DNA of 64,000 nt from Kibdelosporangium persicum (GCF_013280595.1 NZ_JAAATY010000002.1:248001-312000), one strand, 5' to 3'. Shown: positions 43,902 through 53,745, counted from the stretch's first letter. Translations and numbers: made by a program. The notes: generated by a model not told the origin, from the letters alone.

Positions 43902-46900
43902 TCACGTCAACTTCGGCAGGTCATCGAAGTCCGGCTGCACGGGCAGCTGCTTGACCACGTCGATGGCGGGCAGCGTCTGCGTCACGTCCAGTGTGGACGG
44001 ATCGGCGGCGCGGAGGATGTTCTGGATGCGCGACAGCTGAACGCCGTTGATGCTGCCGGTACCCAGCGCCTCACTGTCTACATTGGACAGTACCGGAAGC
44101 CCGTTGGGCCGTGCCGACCGGGTCCGGTCCTCCGACCGGGCCTCGGCCATGCCGATCGGCTGCGTCCGGGTGATGTCGTCGGCGACGTCGTCCAGGAACG
44201 GCAGGCCGAAGGCGCCGACGTTCGCGGCGTCCAGGTCCGGTGCCACGCTGAACTGCGACCTGACCAGCCTGTCCGGCAGCCCGGCCAGGTCGTTGACCGG
44301 GGTGTCCGTACGGGTCTGCTGCGGCGGGAAGGTTCCCCACACCGGCAGCCGCGGCAGCTTGTCGGCGGCCAGCCCGCCACCCTGACCGATGGGCAGCTCG
44401 ACGATCGGCGCGGTGTCCTCGAGCTTGGCCAGCGGGTTGGTCCTGCCGTTCGCGACGGCGTGTGCCACAACGGGGACGGGAACGGCGAACACCTGCGGAG
44501 CGGCACCGGCCGGGGCCGAGTGGTTGACGCCGGACAGCGTGTGCAGCGGACCGTCGGTGGTGGCGGCACCGCCCACGTTCGTGCTGGTGTCGTTCTGCGC
44601 GGCACCGGTGGAGTGACCACCGCCGGAAGCGGCGTTGCCGTAGGCCTGCGGAGCGGCCCCGACAGGCGCGGTGAACAGGTTGCCGGACAGCGAACCGAAG
44701 TCACCGCTGCTCTTCGCGTCACCGCCGGACAGCGCGTTGGTGTCGTTCTGCGCGGTACCGGTTCCGTTGCCGACGACCGAAACCGCGTCGCCGAAGCCCT
44801 GCGGGCTCCCGGCGACCGGCACGCTGGCCAGGTTGCCGGACAGGTTGCCGCCCTTGGCGGACGTGGTGTCGTGGCCACCGGTGACGGCGGTGATCTCGTT
44901 CGGCCCGGTGCCGTTGGCGGTCCCGCCGACGCCGGCCGCGTCGCCGAAGACCTGGGCGATCGCGGCGACCGGCACGTCGGCCAGGTTGCCGGAGACCGAA
45001 CCACGGTCGCCGTTGGTGGTGATGTCGCCGCCGTTGGTGACCTTGGTGTTGTTGTCGCCCCTGCCGTTCACCAGGCCGGAGAGCGCCGTGGCGTTGCCGA
45101 AGGTGTGGCTGGCCGCCAGCGGCTGAGCGCTGGCCACGTTGCCGGAGACCGAACCGTCCGCGCCGTTGGTCACCACGTCGCCACCAGCGGTGGAGGCGGT
45201 GGTGTTGTCGGCGGAACCGTCGACGACCGAGGCGATTCCGGCCGCGTCGCCGAAGAGTTGGACCGCACCGGCGCCGGGCACGGAGGCCGCGTTGCCGTTG
45301 ATCGTTCCGGCCTTGCCGTCGGTGCTGATCCCGCCACCGGAGGTGGACGAACTCTCCCCGGTCACCCACGAGTTGGACTTGCCCAGCACGCCCGTGGCCG
45401 TTCCGAAGGCCTGCGAGGGCATGGCCACCGGGGCGGCCGCGACGTTGCCGGACCCGGCGCCGCCGGTGCCCTGGGCGATGGCCGGGCCGCCGGCCTTGGC
45501 CGTGGTCTGCTTGATCGCGGAGGCGTTGGAGATGCCGCCGCCCGTGGCGGAGTTGCCGAACAGCTGCGCCGGACCGGCCAGCGAGGTGACCACCGCGTTC
45601 GACGCCAGCACACCGGCGTCGTCGTGGGTGTTGGTCGCGGCACCGGCCACGGTGACCTTGTTCTCGTCGACCTTGCTGGAGGACAGGCCGCCGACGTTGG
45701 CGGTGTTGCTGAACACTTCGGCGGGCATGCCGACGGCCGGGGTCACGGCGTTGCCGCCGCCCGTGCTGTCGTTGCCCGTCGTCCCGGTGTAGCCACCGGC
45801 GGTGGTGGTCACGTCGTTGCAGACATCGGAGTTGCCGCGGCCGAGAACGGTCGCCGAGTTGCTCAGCACGTGGACGGGGCCGGCGGCCGACGGCCGTATG
45901 GCGCTACCGCCGATGACGGACTTGTCCGCGTGCACAACCGACTCGCCACCCGCGGTGGTGACCTTCTGCTCACCGACGAGCGCCTCGGCCTGGCCACCCA
46001 CCGAATCCGCGAGACCGAAGCCCTGGGCGGGCATCGCCACAGCGGCGCTGCCGACCGTGCCGGAGGCCACGCTGTTGTCCGCGTTGGACAGCCCGTTCCC
46101 GCCGGCCTTGGTGACCGTGCCGTTCAGCGAGTCGGTCTTGGAGGTGCCGAGCACGCTGGCGGCGTTGCCGAACGTCTCGGCCGGGCCGGCCACGGCCGGA
46201 TCGGCGATGGTCCCGGCCAGCACGGCGTCCTTGCCGCTGGTGACCGTGGTGCCACCGGCGTTCGACACGTCCGAGTTGACGTGGTCGACGCTGGTCAGGC
46301 CGGCCGCCGTCGGCGATCCGGCGAAGACCTGCACCGGCGAAGCGACCGACGGGGTCAGCGCGGTACCGCCACCGGTGGACTTGGTGCCGTCGGTCGCGGT
46401 GGACCCGCCTGCCTTGGTGACGGTCCCGGTGCCGCCGACGCAGTCCCCGGTGCCCAGCACGGTCACCGCGTTACAGGTCGCGTCGGCCGTCGTGGCGATC
46501 GCGGGCTCGGCGACAGCGCCGGACAGCACCGACTCCCGGCCGCTGGTGGAGATGTAGCCGGCGCCGTTCTTGGCACCGATCGGCTGCCCGGCGGTCGCGC
46601 CGACCAGGTTCTTCTCGTCGACCCAGGACTTGCCGCCCGCGGAGATGGCGTTGCCGTGCACCGCGGACGGCAGGGCGACCGGGACACCCGTGCCGGTACC
46701 GGCGACGACACTGTTGTCGCCGTTGGTCTTGATGGTGCCCGGCGCGTGCGCCTGGTCGTCCATGTCGGTGGTGGCTTTGGCGATCCCAGCGCCGCTGACC
46801 GCGTTACCGGTGACCTGAGCAGGCGTGGCCAGCTGCTCGGACACCACGTTGCCGGCCAGCACACTGTCGCCGCCGTTGGTGACGACGTCGCCACCGACGA

Positions 46901-47525
46901 CGGTGGCGCTCCTGGACACGTAGTTCGTGGTCGCCTTGCCGGATGCTGCGGCCGCGTTGCCGCTGACCCGGACCGGCATGGCCCAGTCGAGGTTGACGAC
47001 GTTGCCGGCGCCGACCGCGTCCTGGCCGTCGGTGTACACCGGCGAGTGCCCGGCGTACGTCTCGTTCGAGGTGGCGTTCACGTGCGCGTCGTGGCCTGCG
47101 GCGATCGCGTTGCCCGCGGCCTCGACGGGGACGATCATGTCCCCACTGACTTTGTTGCCTTGGAACACATCCTTGGCTTTCGGCGTGATACGGCCGATGC
47201 CGGGCAGTTTCTGTTCCGCCAGCCTGCCCGCGACCGACTGGGCCTTTTCGATGATGGGAGCGGCCTTCGCGACGGGCGTGCCCTTCGTCACCGCCTCCGT
47301 GCTCACCACGACATCGCGGTTCACGGTGGGGATGTTTTTCTGGCCGAACGGGGTGCCGATCGCGTTGTCGTGCACCCTTACCGGAATCTTCACTCGCGGA
47401 TCGAGCGGCGAGGCCGGCCGATCCGGGTTGACGTTCTCGTTGGCAGAAGCGATGCCGGTACCGAGCATCAGCAAACCACCGGTGATCAGCGCGGTCTGGA
47501 GACTGCGCCGCGCCCAGGTTTGCAT
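43902..47525 (-). CDS. Giant secreted protein of about 18 chaplin-like repeats
   Basis: The 1207-residue protein has a signal peptide (residues 1-28) and a roughly 90-residue pre-region. About 18 tandem repeats of about 51 residues follow from near residue 121 to 1040. The pattern is TxGxxSVxSGNVVxxPVAxPAQ, then VFGNAAxVxG, variable Asn-rich spacer and AGG. This resembles the chaplin domain (GVLSGN, VPV, GN), the amyloid-forming surfactant of aerial hyphae in Streptomyces, but lacks the two conserved cysteines in most repeats. A 165-residue Pro/Asp-rich C-terminal domain closes it. ATG 47525 has GGAGA upstream. No sortase motif is seen. Codon use is normal for the window. Confidence 0.8.
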   Translation of the reverse strand: MQTWARRSLQTALITGGLLMLGTGIASANENVNPDRPASPLDPRVKIPVRVHDNAIGTPFGQKNIPTVNRDVVVSTEAVTKGTPVAKAAPIIEKAQSVAGRLAEQKLPGIGRITPKAKDVFQGNKVSGDMIVPVEAAGNAIAAGHDAHVNATSNETYAGHSPVYTDGQDAVGAGNVVNLDWAMPVRVSGNAAAASGKATTNYVSRSATVVGGDVVTNGGDSVLAGNVVSEQLATPAQVTGNAVSGAGIAKATTDMDDQAHAPGTIKTNGDNSVVAGTGTGVPVALPSAVHGNAISAGGKSWVDEKNLVGATAGQPIGAKNGAGYISTSGRESVLSGAVAEPAIATTADATCNAVTVLGTGDCVGGTGTVTKAGGSTATDGTKSTGGGTALTPSVASPVQVFAGSPTAAGLTSVDHVNSDVSNAGGTTVTSGKDAVLAGTIADPAVAGPAETFGNAASVLGTSKTDSLNGTVTKAGGNGLSNADNSVASGTVGSAAVAMPAQGFGLADSVGGQAEALVGEQKVTTAGGESVVHADKSVIGGSAIRPSAAGPVHVLSNSATVLGRGNSDVCNDVTTTAGGYTGTTGNDSTGGGNAVTPAVGMPAEVFSNTANVGGLSSSKVDENKVTVAGAATNTHDDAGVLASNAVVTSLAGPAQLFGNSATGGGISNASAIKQTTAKAGGPAIAQGTGGAGSGNVAAAPVAMPSQAFGTATGVLGKSNSWVTGESSSTSGGGISTDGKAGTINGNAASVPGAGAVQLFGDAAGIASVVDGSADNTTASTAGGDVVTNGADGSVSGNVASAQPLAASHTFGNATALSGLVNGRGDNNTKVTNGGDITTNGDRGSVSGNLADVPVAAIAQVFGDAAGVGGTANGTGPNEITAVTGGHDTTSAKGGNLSGNLASVPVAGSPQGFGDAVSVVGNGTGTAQNDTNALSGGDAKSSGDFGSLSGNLFTAPVGAAPQAYGNAASGGGHSTGAAQNDTSTNVGGAATTDGPLHTLSGVNHSAPAGAAPQVFAVPVPVVAHAVANGRTNPLAKLEDTAPIVELPIGQGGGLAADKLPRLPVWGTFPPQQTRTDTPVNDLAGLPDRLVRSQFSVAPDLDAANVGAFGLPFLDDVADDITRTQPIGMAEARSEDRTRSARPNGLPVLSNVDSEALGTGSINGVQLSRIQNILRAADPSTLDVTQTLPAIDVVKQLPVQPDFDDLPKLT

Positions 47526-47684
47526 CGGGGTGTTTCTCCTTTTCCTTGTGCATGCAAGGGATGGGAAACGGGTGGCCGGACGCGAGAGGCGTCGGGGCAT
47601 GCGACCACCCGGGTCTGAGGGGTGGGATGCGCGGCCGGCAGCGCGAAAGCACACGGGCGCCGTCAGAGGCCGCGCGTGGTTGAG

Positions 47685-48467
47685 TCAGTCAGGGGTGACG
47701 CCGGGCTGCGCACCGGCAGCCGGGGAAACGTGCTGCGAGATCAGGCGCAGCGCCTGCGAGGTGGCCGATCCGGAAGCCGGGAAGGGCCACGCGTGAGCAC
47801 CCGCGATGCCGAAGTCGTCGTTCGATCCGCTGGTGCCGCACGAGGAGCACGCGCCGGCGGGCGCGGCCGGTGCGGGCAACGGCATCGGCATCGGCAGGCG
47901 GGGGAGAGCGGGGAGTTCCGGTGCCGGGTCGCCTGCCGACGGGGCAAGCCGGGGCGACTCGGCAACGGAGGCACGACGCACGTCGTGCGCCGCCACTCGC
48001 TCCGGACCAGGGGTGACGACCGGAACGAGCTGGGGGATGGCGGCGACCGGGGTGACGACCGGCGACTCGTCACCGGGCGTCAGAATCCGGAGCCTGGCAG
48101 GCGTGGTCTCGCCGGACTCGGTCCGGGGCGCGGGCAGGCTCAGGTGCGCCGCGACCTTTCCGACCGTGTCCCGCACCCGCCGGCCGACCTCTTCGAGCTC
48201 GGCGGACGGGGCCTGCGGCGCCGGCAACACCGTGTCGACGAAGTCCTTGAACTGCTGGGCATCCTGCGGGGCGAACGAGGAATCCACAGGCGCGGCAACG
48301 GTCAGGGCGTCGACGACCGGCTTGATGGCGTCGTCCGGTTCGGACGACTGCGCCGACGCGGTCGCTGTCGACAGCAACCACGCGGCGGCGGCACCTCCGA
48401 CGATCACGGCGGCACGCGAAAGGACGCGCCGCACTCGGGCGCCCCTCTCGGTCCTTGCCGTGTCCAC
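47685..48467 (-). CDS. Secreted proline-rich protein with CSSC motif
   Basis: The 260-residue protein has a signal peptide (VRRVLSRAAVIVGGAAAAWLL and ATASA) and a short helical domain. A proline-rich region (ELPALPRLPMPMPLPAPAAP) and a C-terminal part with GACSSCGTSGSNDD and AHAWPFPASGS follow. The CxxC may form a disulfide. It is the first gene of the minus-strand surface island; the chaplin-like gene starts 160 bases further on. GTG 48467 fits the signal peptide. I do not recognise the family. Confidence 0.75.
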   Translation of the reverse strand: MDTARTERGARVRRVLSRAAVIVGGAAAAWLLSTATASAQSSEPDDAIKPVVDALTVAAPVDSSFAPQDAQQFKDFVDTVLPAPQAPSAELEEVGRRVRDTVGKVAAHLSLPAPRTESGETTPARLRILTPGDESPVVTPVAAIPQLVPVVTPGPERVAAHDVRRASVAESPRLAPSAGDPAPELPALPRLPMPMPLPAPAAPAGACSSCGTSGSNDDFGIAGAHAWPFPASGSATSQALRLISQHVSPAAGAQPGVTPD

Positions 48468-48616
48468 GGTTCGATGCCTGTCTTTCCGGTCTGGCGATGG
48501 TGGTCCGCACACCCGGCATCGGATGGATCACGTCCGGGGTGCGTCGCAAGACTGCCAAACCGACCCCGCCCGGCGCACGCCCGAAGCGACCAGTCCGCTC
48601 GATCGTGTGAACCTGC

Positions 48617-50707
48617 TCAAGTCCGCTTCAGCAGCCGTGTCGCGCCGGCGGCCACTGTGGTCGCCAGCACCCAGCCCGCGGCGATGAGGACTCCGGAGAC
48701 CCACTCGGACGGCCCGGCCATCCGCCACATCCTGTCCTGGCCCAGATCGATGATGGGCAGCAACAGATCCATCGACAGCAGCGCCGGGCTCCACACCGGA
48801 TTCTGGTCGTTGTCCAGTTTGGACAGTTCGTGCGACGCGAACCACACCGTGCCGGCGAGCCAGAACACCGCCAGCCACACCACCGCGAGCCAGGGGCGGT
48901 AGCCGAAGCCGACCGTCTTGTCCTGCAACACCCCCCAGATCCGGCCGGGCCACTTCAGTTCCGTGTGCCGCCTTCGCTGCTTCTCCATCAGCACCTTCTC
49001 GGCGAGCTCCTCCTCGCCCGCGTCCCGGTACACGGTCACCAGCTGGTCGTACGGCCCGGGCGCGAAATCCGGCTGCACCTGGCGCAACCACCGCAGCCGG
49101 TCCTTGACGGTGGCGTTCCCGTTGGCCTCGATGGACTCGTACACGAAGTCGTCGACGTCCACTCCGCACGTGGCGGCCCACAGCCCGGGGCCGTCGGACA
49201 ACTTGCGGACATGCGCGTTGCCAAGGCGGACGGCCCCTTGCGGCGGTTCGTCCGGTGCGAAGTGCATGACGAGGTGGTGTGCGGTCAGTCCATAGCCGTC
49301 GAACGCGACGCTGTCCGGCCGGCCGTCCCCGATCGTCGCGTGCGACAGGTGCACGGTGTGCCGGATCTCCGCCACCCGCGCGCTCACGCCGCCCGTCGCG
49401 ACGACGTTCCTGCTGCACAACAGGTTGTGACCGATGGAAGCGAACTGGAGGTCCAGCGAGGGCTTGCGGGTCCCGTTGGCGCGCAGCCGGGGCTCGGTGA
49501 ACGTCGAGCCGGTGACGTTCAGCGAAGCGCCGATCCTGGCGTCCTGTAACCGGATCGACCCGGTGGCCTGAACGCCCTCCAGGAACAGGGTTTCGCCGAT
49601 CGACAGCCGGTCGGCGAACAACGCGTCCCGTCCGGCGCAGTGCAGCCGTGCGCCGGACAGGCTGGCACTGCCGTCGATCTTCGCGCCGGGCAGCCGGACC
49701 TGGCCGTAGGCGACCAGCGGTTTCTCGTTCGGCGCACCGGCGATCGCGCCCGATCGCGCGTTCAGGTCGCCGCCGAGTTCGATGCCGTCGCCGAACAGCG
49801 CGCACGGAGCGCGGTACGGGTCGGGTTCGTCCTCCTCGCATCCCAGCGTGGCGCCGGTGAGCCGGAGGAAGCCGCCGATCCGGGCGTCCGCGAGCCGCAC
49901 CGAGCCACGGGCGGAGAAGCCGTTGTCCAGGGAGACGTTGCCTTCCACCCTGATCCGGTCGGCGTCCAGCGGTGGCCTGCCGGGCGGCGCGGTCATGTCC
50001 GCGCCGGTGAACCTCGCGTCGCCGCCGATGTGCGCGCCCCGGAACAGAACCCGGCCGACCGACCGGAACCGGCCGCCCTTGGCGTCGGCCAACAGGTTGC
50101 CCTCGACGGTCAGGCCGCTGCCGTCCAGCGCGATGCCGTCCCGGTTGGTCAGGCACGCCCCGGTCAGTTGCAGGTTCCCGCCGACCTTCGCGCCCGACAA
50201 CCGCATCTCGCCGTTGGTGCGCAACACCACAGCCTGCAGCGATCCGGAGATCCGCAGTCGTGCGCCGAGGAACGGGCCGTGCAGCACGGCACCGGAGATC
50301 CGCAGCGATCCGTCGATGCTGGCGTCGGTCAGGTCCAGCGCGCCGTCACACGTGAACCGCGGCTCCAGGATCAGGTCGCTCTCCACGCGCAGGTTGCGGC
50401 CGATCACGCCAGGCATCCGGCACGCGTGCATGCGCAACCCGATCAGCCGGGCCATCCGCAGGTCCAGCCGGTGCTCGAACACGCAGTCCCGCAGGTCGAT
50501 CACCTGCCGGACACGTTTGCCCTGCAGGCTGAAGTACTCGGTGACCCGCGCCCCGGTCAGCCGGATCACGCTGGGCGACTCCGACCCGTCGAGCAGCTCG
50601 GCGAGCACCTGGCCACGGATCGCCTTGCCGCCCAGATCGATCCGGTCACCACGCCGGAACGCGTCGACGAGGTGCTGCTCGGTCTCGGTCAGCTCGTAAC
50701 GGGACAC
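48617..50707 (-). CDS. Beta-helix-like repeat protein with C-terminal membrane anchor
   Basis: The 696-residue protein is mostly repeats of about 20 residues, such as ALDLTDASIDGSLRISGA, MRLSGAKVGGNLQLTGA and LDLQFASIGHNLLCSRN, which suggest a long right-handed beta-helix related to pentapeptide-type folds. A helical segment follows. Two transmembrane stretches lie near residues 595-617 (PWLAVVWLAVFWLAGTVWF) and the C-terminus (WVSGVLIAAGWVLATTVAAG). There is no N-terminal signal, so the helix is probably cytoplasmic and tethered to the membrane. Similar Streptomyces proteins are labelled membrane-associated oxidoreductases without evidence. GTG 50707 is chosen. Confidence 0.8.
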   Translation of the reverse strand: MSRYELTETEQHLVDAFRRGDRIDLGGKAIRGQVLAELLDGSESPSVIRLTGARVTEYFSLQGKRVRQVIDLRDCVFEHRLDLRMARLIGLRMHACRMPGVIGRNLRVESDLILEPRFTCDGALDLTDASIDGSLRISGAVLHGPFLGARLRISGSLQAVVLRTNGEMRLSGAKVGGNLQLTGACLTNRDGIALDGSGLTVEGNLLADAKGGRFRSVGRVLFRGAHIGGDARFTGADMTAPPGRPPLDADRIRVEGNVSLDNGFSARGSVRLADARIGGFLRLTGATLGCEEDEPDPYRAPCALFGDGIELGGDLNARSGAIAGAPNEKPLVAYGQVRLPGAKIDGSASLSGARLHCAGRDALFADRLSIGETLFLEGVQATGSIRLQDARIGASLNVTGSTFTEPRLRANGTRKPSLDLQFASIGHNLLCSRNVVATGGVSARVAEIRHTVHLSHATIGDGRPDSVAFDGYGLTAHHLVMHFAPDEPPQGAVRLGNAHVRKLSDGPGLWAATCGVDVDDFVYESIEANGNATVKDRLRWLRQVQPDFAPGPYDQLVTVYRDAGEEELAEKVLMEKQRRRHTELKWPGRIWGVLQDKTVGFGYRPWLAVVWLAVFWLAGTVWFASHELSKLDNDQNPVWSPALLSMDLLLPIIDLGQDRMWRMAGPSEWVSGVLIAAGWVLATTVAAGATRLLKRT

Positions 50708-50769
50708 ACCGCGATTCTTTCGTGCCGACCCTTGTGCACGGCGCCCTTTCGCAGGCCCGTACCGATAAC

Positions 50770-51936
50770 GTGACGCGCGTGACAACCGAGCCGAGGAAGC
50801 GGCCTGTGGCCCCGATCGAAGTGACGAATGTGGTGCCACGCGGCCTGCGGGTCGCCGCCGCGCTGGCGTGGCGGCTGGCCGTGGTCGCCTTGGCCCTGTA
50901 CGGGATCATGCTTGTCGCCGGGTACTTCGCCACCGTGCTCATCCCGGTCGGGATCGCCCTGCTGCTCGCGGCGTTGATGGTCCCGGCGGTCGACAAGCTG
51001 GTCGAGTGGCGGATAGCGAAGGGGTTCTCCACCGCGATCGTGCTGATCGCGGGCCTCGGGGTGATCGGTGGCCTGCTGACGTTCGTGATCTCGGAGTTCT
51101 CCAGCGGCCTGCCGCAGTTGCAGACCCAGGTCGGCCAGTCGCTGGACACCATCGAGAACTGGCTGGAGCACGGCCCGCTGCACCTGCGTGACGAACAGAT
51201 CAGGGACTTCATCAGCAACATCATCGAGACGATCAAGACCAACCAGGCCGCGATCACCTCGGGCGCGCTGACCACCGCGGTCAGCATCGGCGAGATCCTC
51301 GCCGGGTTCGTGCTGACGCTGTTCATCCTGATCTTCTTCCTCTACGACGGCGAGGGGATCTGGACGTTCCTGGTCCGCGGCGTGCCGGCGAACGTGCGCG
51401 AGCGGGTGGACGTGGCCGGCCGGCGCAGCTTCTCCTCGCTGGTCAGCTACGTGCGGGCGACCGCGGCCGTCGCGGTGGTCGACGCGGTCGGCATCGGCAT
51501 CGGCCTGGCGATCGTGGGCGTGCCGCTCGTGGTCCCGTTGTCCGCACTGGTGTTCCTCGGCGCGTTCATCCCGATCATCGGTGCTGTCATCGCCGGGGCG
51601 GTGGCCGTGCTGGTCGCGCTGGTGGCGAACGGTTTCGTCGCGGCGCTGATCGTGCTGGCCATCGTGATCGGCGTGATGCAGCTGGAAAGTCACATCCTGC
51701 AACCGTGGCTGCTCGGCCGGGCGGTCCGGCTGCACCCGTTGGCCGTGGTCCTCGCGATCACCGCCGGGTTGGTCGCGGCTGGTATCCCCGGCGCGTTGCT
51801 CGCGGTCCCGCTGCTGGCGGTGCTGAACGCGGGCATCCGGTCGTTACTGAGTGACCGCGACCGGTTCACCGACGCCGACGACGTCGACGTGCTGGACGAC
51901 GCGGGTTCGAGGCCGGGAAGCCATGCAAAGGAGTGA
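50770..51936 (+). CDS. AI-2E family transporter
   Basis: The 388-residue polytopic protein matches the AI-2E/PerM (UPF0118) family with about eight helices. An extracytoplasmic helical region follows helix 3, and the conserved SALVFLGAFIPIIGAVIAG and PGALLAVPLLAV motifs are present. It may export small molecules or act as an ion antiporter. GTG 50770 or 50779 may start it. It overlaps the MacS-like kinase by 14 bases, so the four genes 50770-54345 look like one unit. Confidence 0.9.
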   Translation: MTRVTTEPRKRPVAPIEVTNVVPRGLRVAAALAWRLAVVALALYGIMLVAGYFATVLIPVGIALLLAALMVPAVDKLVEWRIAKGFSTAIVLIAGLGVIGGLLTFVISEFSSGLPQLQTQVGQSLDTIENWLEHGPLHLRDEQIRDFISNIIETIKTNQAAITSGALTTAVSIGEILAGFVLTLFILIFFLYDGEGIWTFLVRGVPANVRERVDVAGRRSFSSLVSYVRATAAVAVVDAVGIGIGLAIVGVPLVVPLSALVFLGAFIPIIGAVIAGAVAVLVALVANGFVAALIVLAIVIGVMQLESHILQPWLLGRAVRLHPLAVVLAITAGLVAAGIPGALLAVPLLAVLNAGIRSLLSDRDRFTDADDVDVLDDAGSRPGSHAKE

Positions 51937-53080
51937 CGCGACCACGCCGCTCTGGTCGAGCGTCGCCATTCTGCGGCTGGTGACGTTCGGCTTCGCGGTG
52001 GTGGCGGTGTTCGTGCACCAGGACCGCTATCAGCGGCCGCAGCTCGCGTGGATCGTGCTCGGCCTGATCGCGGTGTGGACGGCGTTCACCGTGAGCGCGT
52101 ACCTGATGAAGTTCGGCCGCCGGGTGGCGGTGGTGTGGACGGACGTGGCGGTCACGTGCGCGCTGATGTACACCTCGGTGTGGATCTTGTCGCCCCAGCA
52201 GATGGAGGACATCGCGCCGCTGATCACGACGGTGTGGGCCAGCGAGCCGCCGATCGCGGCCGCGGTCCTCAACGGCCGGACGGCCGGTGTGCTGGCGGGG
52301 GTCGTCGTCGCGATCGCCACGGGGTTCACGCGCGGTGCGCTGACCACGGACGTGACGAGGGACGCCGTCTTGTTGATGGGCAGTGGTTTTGTGGTCGGGC
52401 TCGCCTCGGTCACGGCGAGACGCGCGCAGGAGCGGATGGCCCAGGCGGCACGAGTCGAAGCCGCGACCGCCGAACGGGAACGGCTCGCGCGCAACATCCA
52501 CGACAGCGTGCTGCAGGTGCTGGCCCGGGTACGCAAGCGCGGCAACGAACTGGGTGGCGAGGCCGCCGAGCTGGCCCGGCTCGCCGGTGAGCAGGAAGTG
52601 GCGCTGAGATCACTGGTCGCGGCGGCCCCACCGGACTCCACCGACGACGGCACCACGGATCTGCGGTCGCGCCTGCAGGTGATGGAAACCGGGACCGTGC
52701 AGGTCTCCGTGCCCGGCACGGCCGTGCAACTGCCCGAGACGACAGTCACAGAGCTGACGTCCCTGGTGTCCGAGGCCCTGGTGAATGTGGCCAGGCACGC
52801 GGGCGACGGCGCCCGGGCCTGGGTGCTGCTCGAGGACCTCGGTGACGAGGTGGTGATCAGCGTGCGGGACGACGGGGCCGGGATTCCCGCGGGCCGGCTG
52901 GATCAGGCGGCGTCCGATGGCAGGCTGGGAGTGGCCCGGTCCATTCGTGGGCGTGTCGCCGACCTGGGTGGCACGATCACCCTGGAGACCGCGCCCGGCG
53001 CGGGCACCGAATGGGAGATCCGGATTCCGCGGGAGCCGGGCGGCCGGAAGGCGCGTCACAGGATGGGAGGTGGCCGATGA
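51923..53080 (+). CDS. macS: MacS-like sensor histidine kinase
   Basis: The 385-residue kinase has four or five N-terminal transmembrane helices, a short linker and a HisKA_3 box ARNIHDSVLQVLARV with His193. The ATPase domain contains VNVARHAGDGA, DDGAGIP and LGVARSIRGRV. It resembles MacS of the Streptomyces MacRS system that influences morphology and antibiotic production. ATG 51923 lies inside the end of the AI-2E gene. Its stop overlaps the regulator start (ATGA). Confidence 0.88.
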   Translation: MQRSDATTPLWSSVAILRLVTFGFAVVAVFVHQDRYQRPQLAWIVLGLIAVWTAFTVSAYLMKFGRRVAVVWTDVAVTCALMYTSVWILSPQQMEDIAPLITTVWASEPPIAAAVLNGRTAGVLAGVVVAIATGFTRGALTTDVTRDAVLLMGSGFVVGLASVTARRAQERMAQAARVEAATAERERLARNIHDSVLQVLARVRKRGNELGGEAAELARLAGEQEVALRSLVAAAPPDSTDDGTTDLRSRLQVMETGTVQVSVPGTAVQLPETTVTELTSLVSEALVNVARHAGDGARAWVLLEDLGDEVVISVRDDGAGIPAGRLDQAASDGRLGVARSIRGRVADLGGTITLETAPGAGTEWEIRIPREPGGRKARHRMGGGR

Positions 53081-53730
53081 CCAAGGCGATTTCGGTGATG
53101 GTCGTCGACGACCATCCGATGTGGCGTGACGGCGTGGCCCGTGATCTGGGGGAACGTGGCTTCGACGTCCGCGCGACGGCAGGCGACGCGGGTGCGGCGG
53201 TGCGGATCGCCAGGACGGTCACGCCGGACGTCGTGCTGATGGACCTGCAACTGGGCGACGAGTCCGGGGTGGACGCGACCCGCCAGATCGTCCAGGACGT
53301 GCCGGGCACGCGGGTGCTCGTGCTGTCGGCCAGCGGCGCGCACAGTGACGTCCTCGAAGCCGTGAAAGCCGGCGCCTCGGGTTATCTGGTGAAGTCCGCG
53401 TCGGCCGAGGAACTCGTGGACGCGGTGAACCGGACCGCGGACGGCGACGCGGTGTTCACCGCCGGGCTGGCCGGGCTCGTGCTCGGCGAGTACCGCAGGA
53501 TGGCGGCCGCGCCCGCGGAGGCCGAGGCCGCGCCGAAACTCACCGACCGGGAGACCGAGGTGCTCCGGCTGGTGGCCAAGGGGATGACCGCACGGCAGAT
53601 CGCCGACCGGCTCGTGCTGTCGCACCGGACCGTGGAGAACCATGTCCAGTCGACGTTGCGCAAACTGCAGCTGCACAACCGGGTCGAACTGGCTCGTTAC
53701 GCGATCGAGCACGGTCTCGACGCCGAGTGA
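53077..53730 (+). CDS. macR: MacR-like NarL-type response regulator
   Basis: The 217-residue regulator has receiver residues DD (11-12), phospho-acceptor Asp56 in VVLMDLQLG and Lys in GYLVKSAS. A LuxR HTH (LTDRETEVLRLVAKGMTARQIADRL) is at the C-terminus. GGGAGG precedes ATG 53077, which overlaps the kinase stop. Regulon genes probably include lipoproteins or membrane proteins, by analogy with MacR; none is proven here. Confidence 0.92.
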   Translation: MTKAISVMVVDDHPMWRDGVARDLGERGFDVRATAGDAGAAVRIARTVTPDVVLMDLQLGDESGVDATRQIVQDVPGTRVLVLSASGAHSDVLEAVKAGASGYLVKSASAEELVDAVNRTADGDAVFTAGLAGLVLGEYRRMAAAPAEAEAAPKLTDRETEVLRLVAKGMTARQIADRLVLSHRTVENHVQSTLRKLQLHNRVELARYAIEHGLDAE

Positions 53731-53745
53731 CAGTAGGGTTTGCGC

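Noticed and set aside
44460-47618. Plus-strand open frame of about 1050 codons opposite the repeat protein
   Set aside because: It is the antisense shadow of the chaplin-like gene in GC-rich DNA. It lacks a ribosome site, domain or signal, while the minus strand has a signal peptide and regular repeats.
42881-48467. Biosynthetic gene cluster for a peptide natural product
   Set aside because: No modification enzymes, peptidase exporters or precursor-like leader peptides are present. The proteins are large exported surface proteins.
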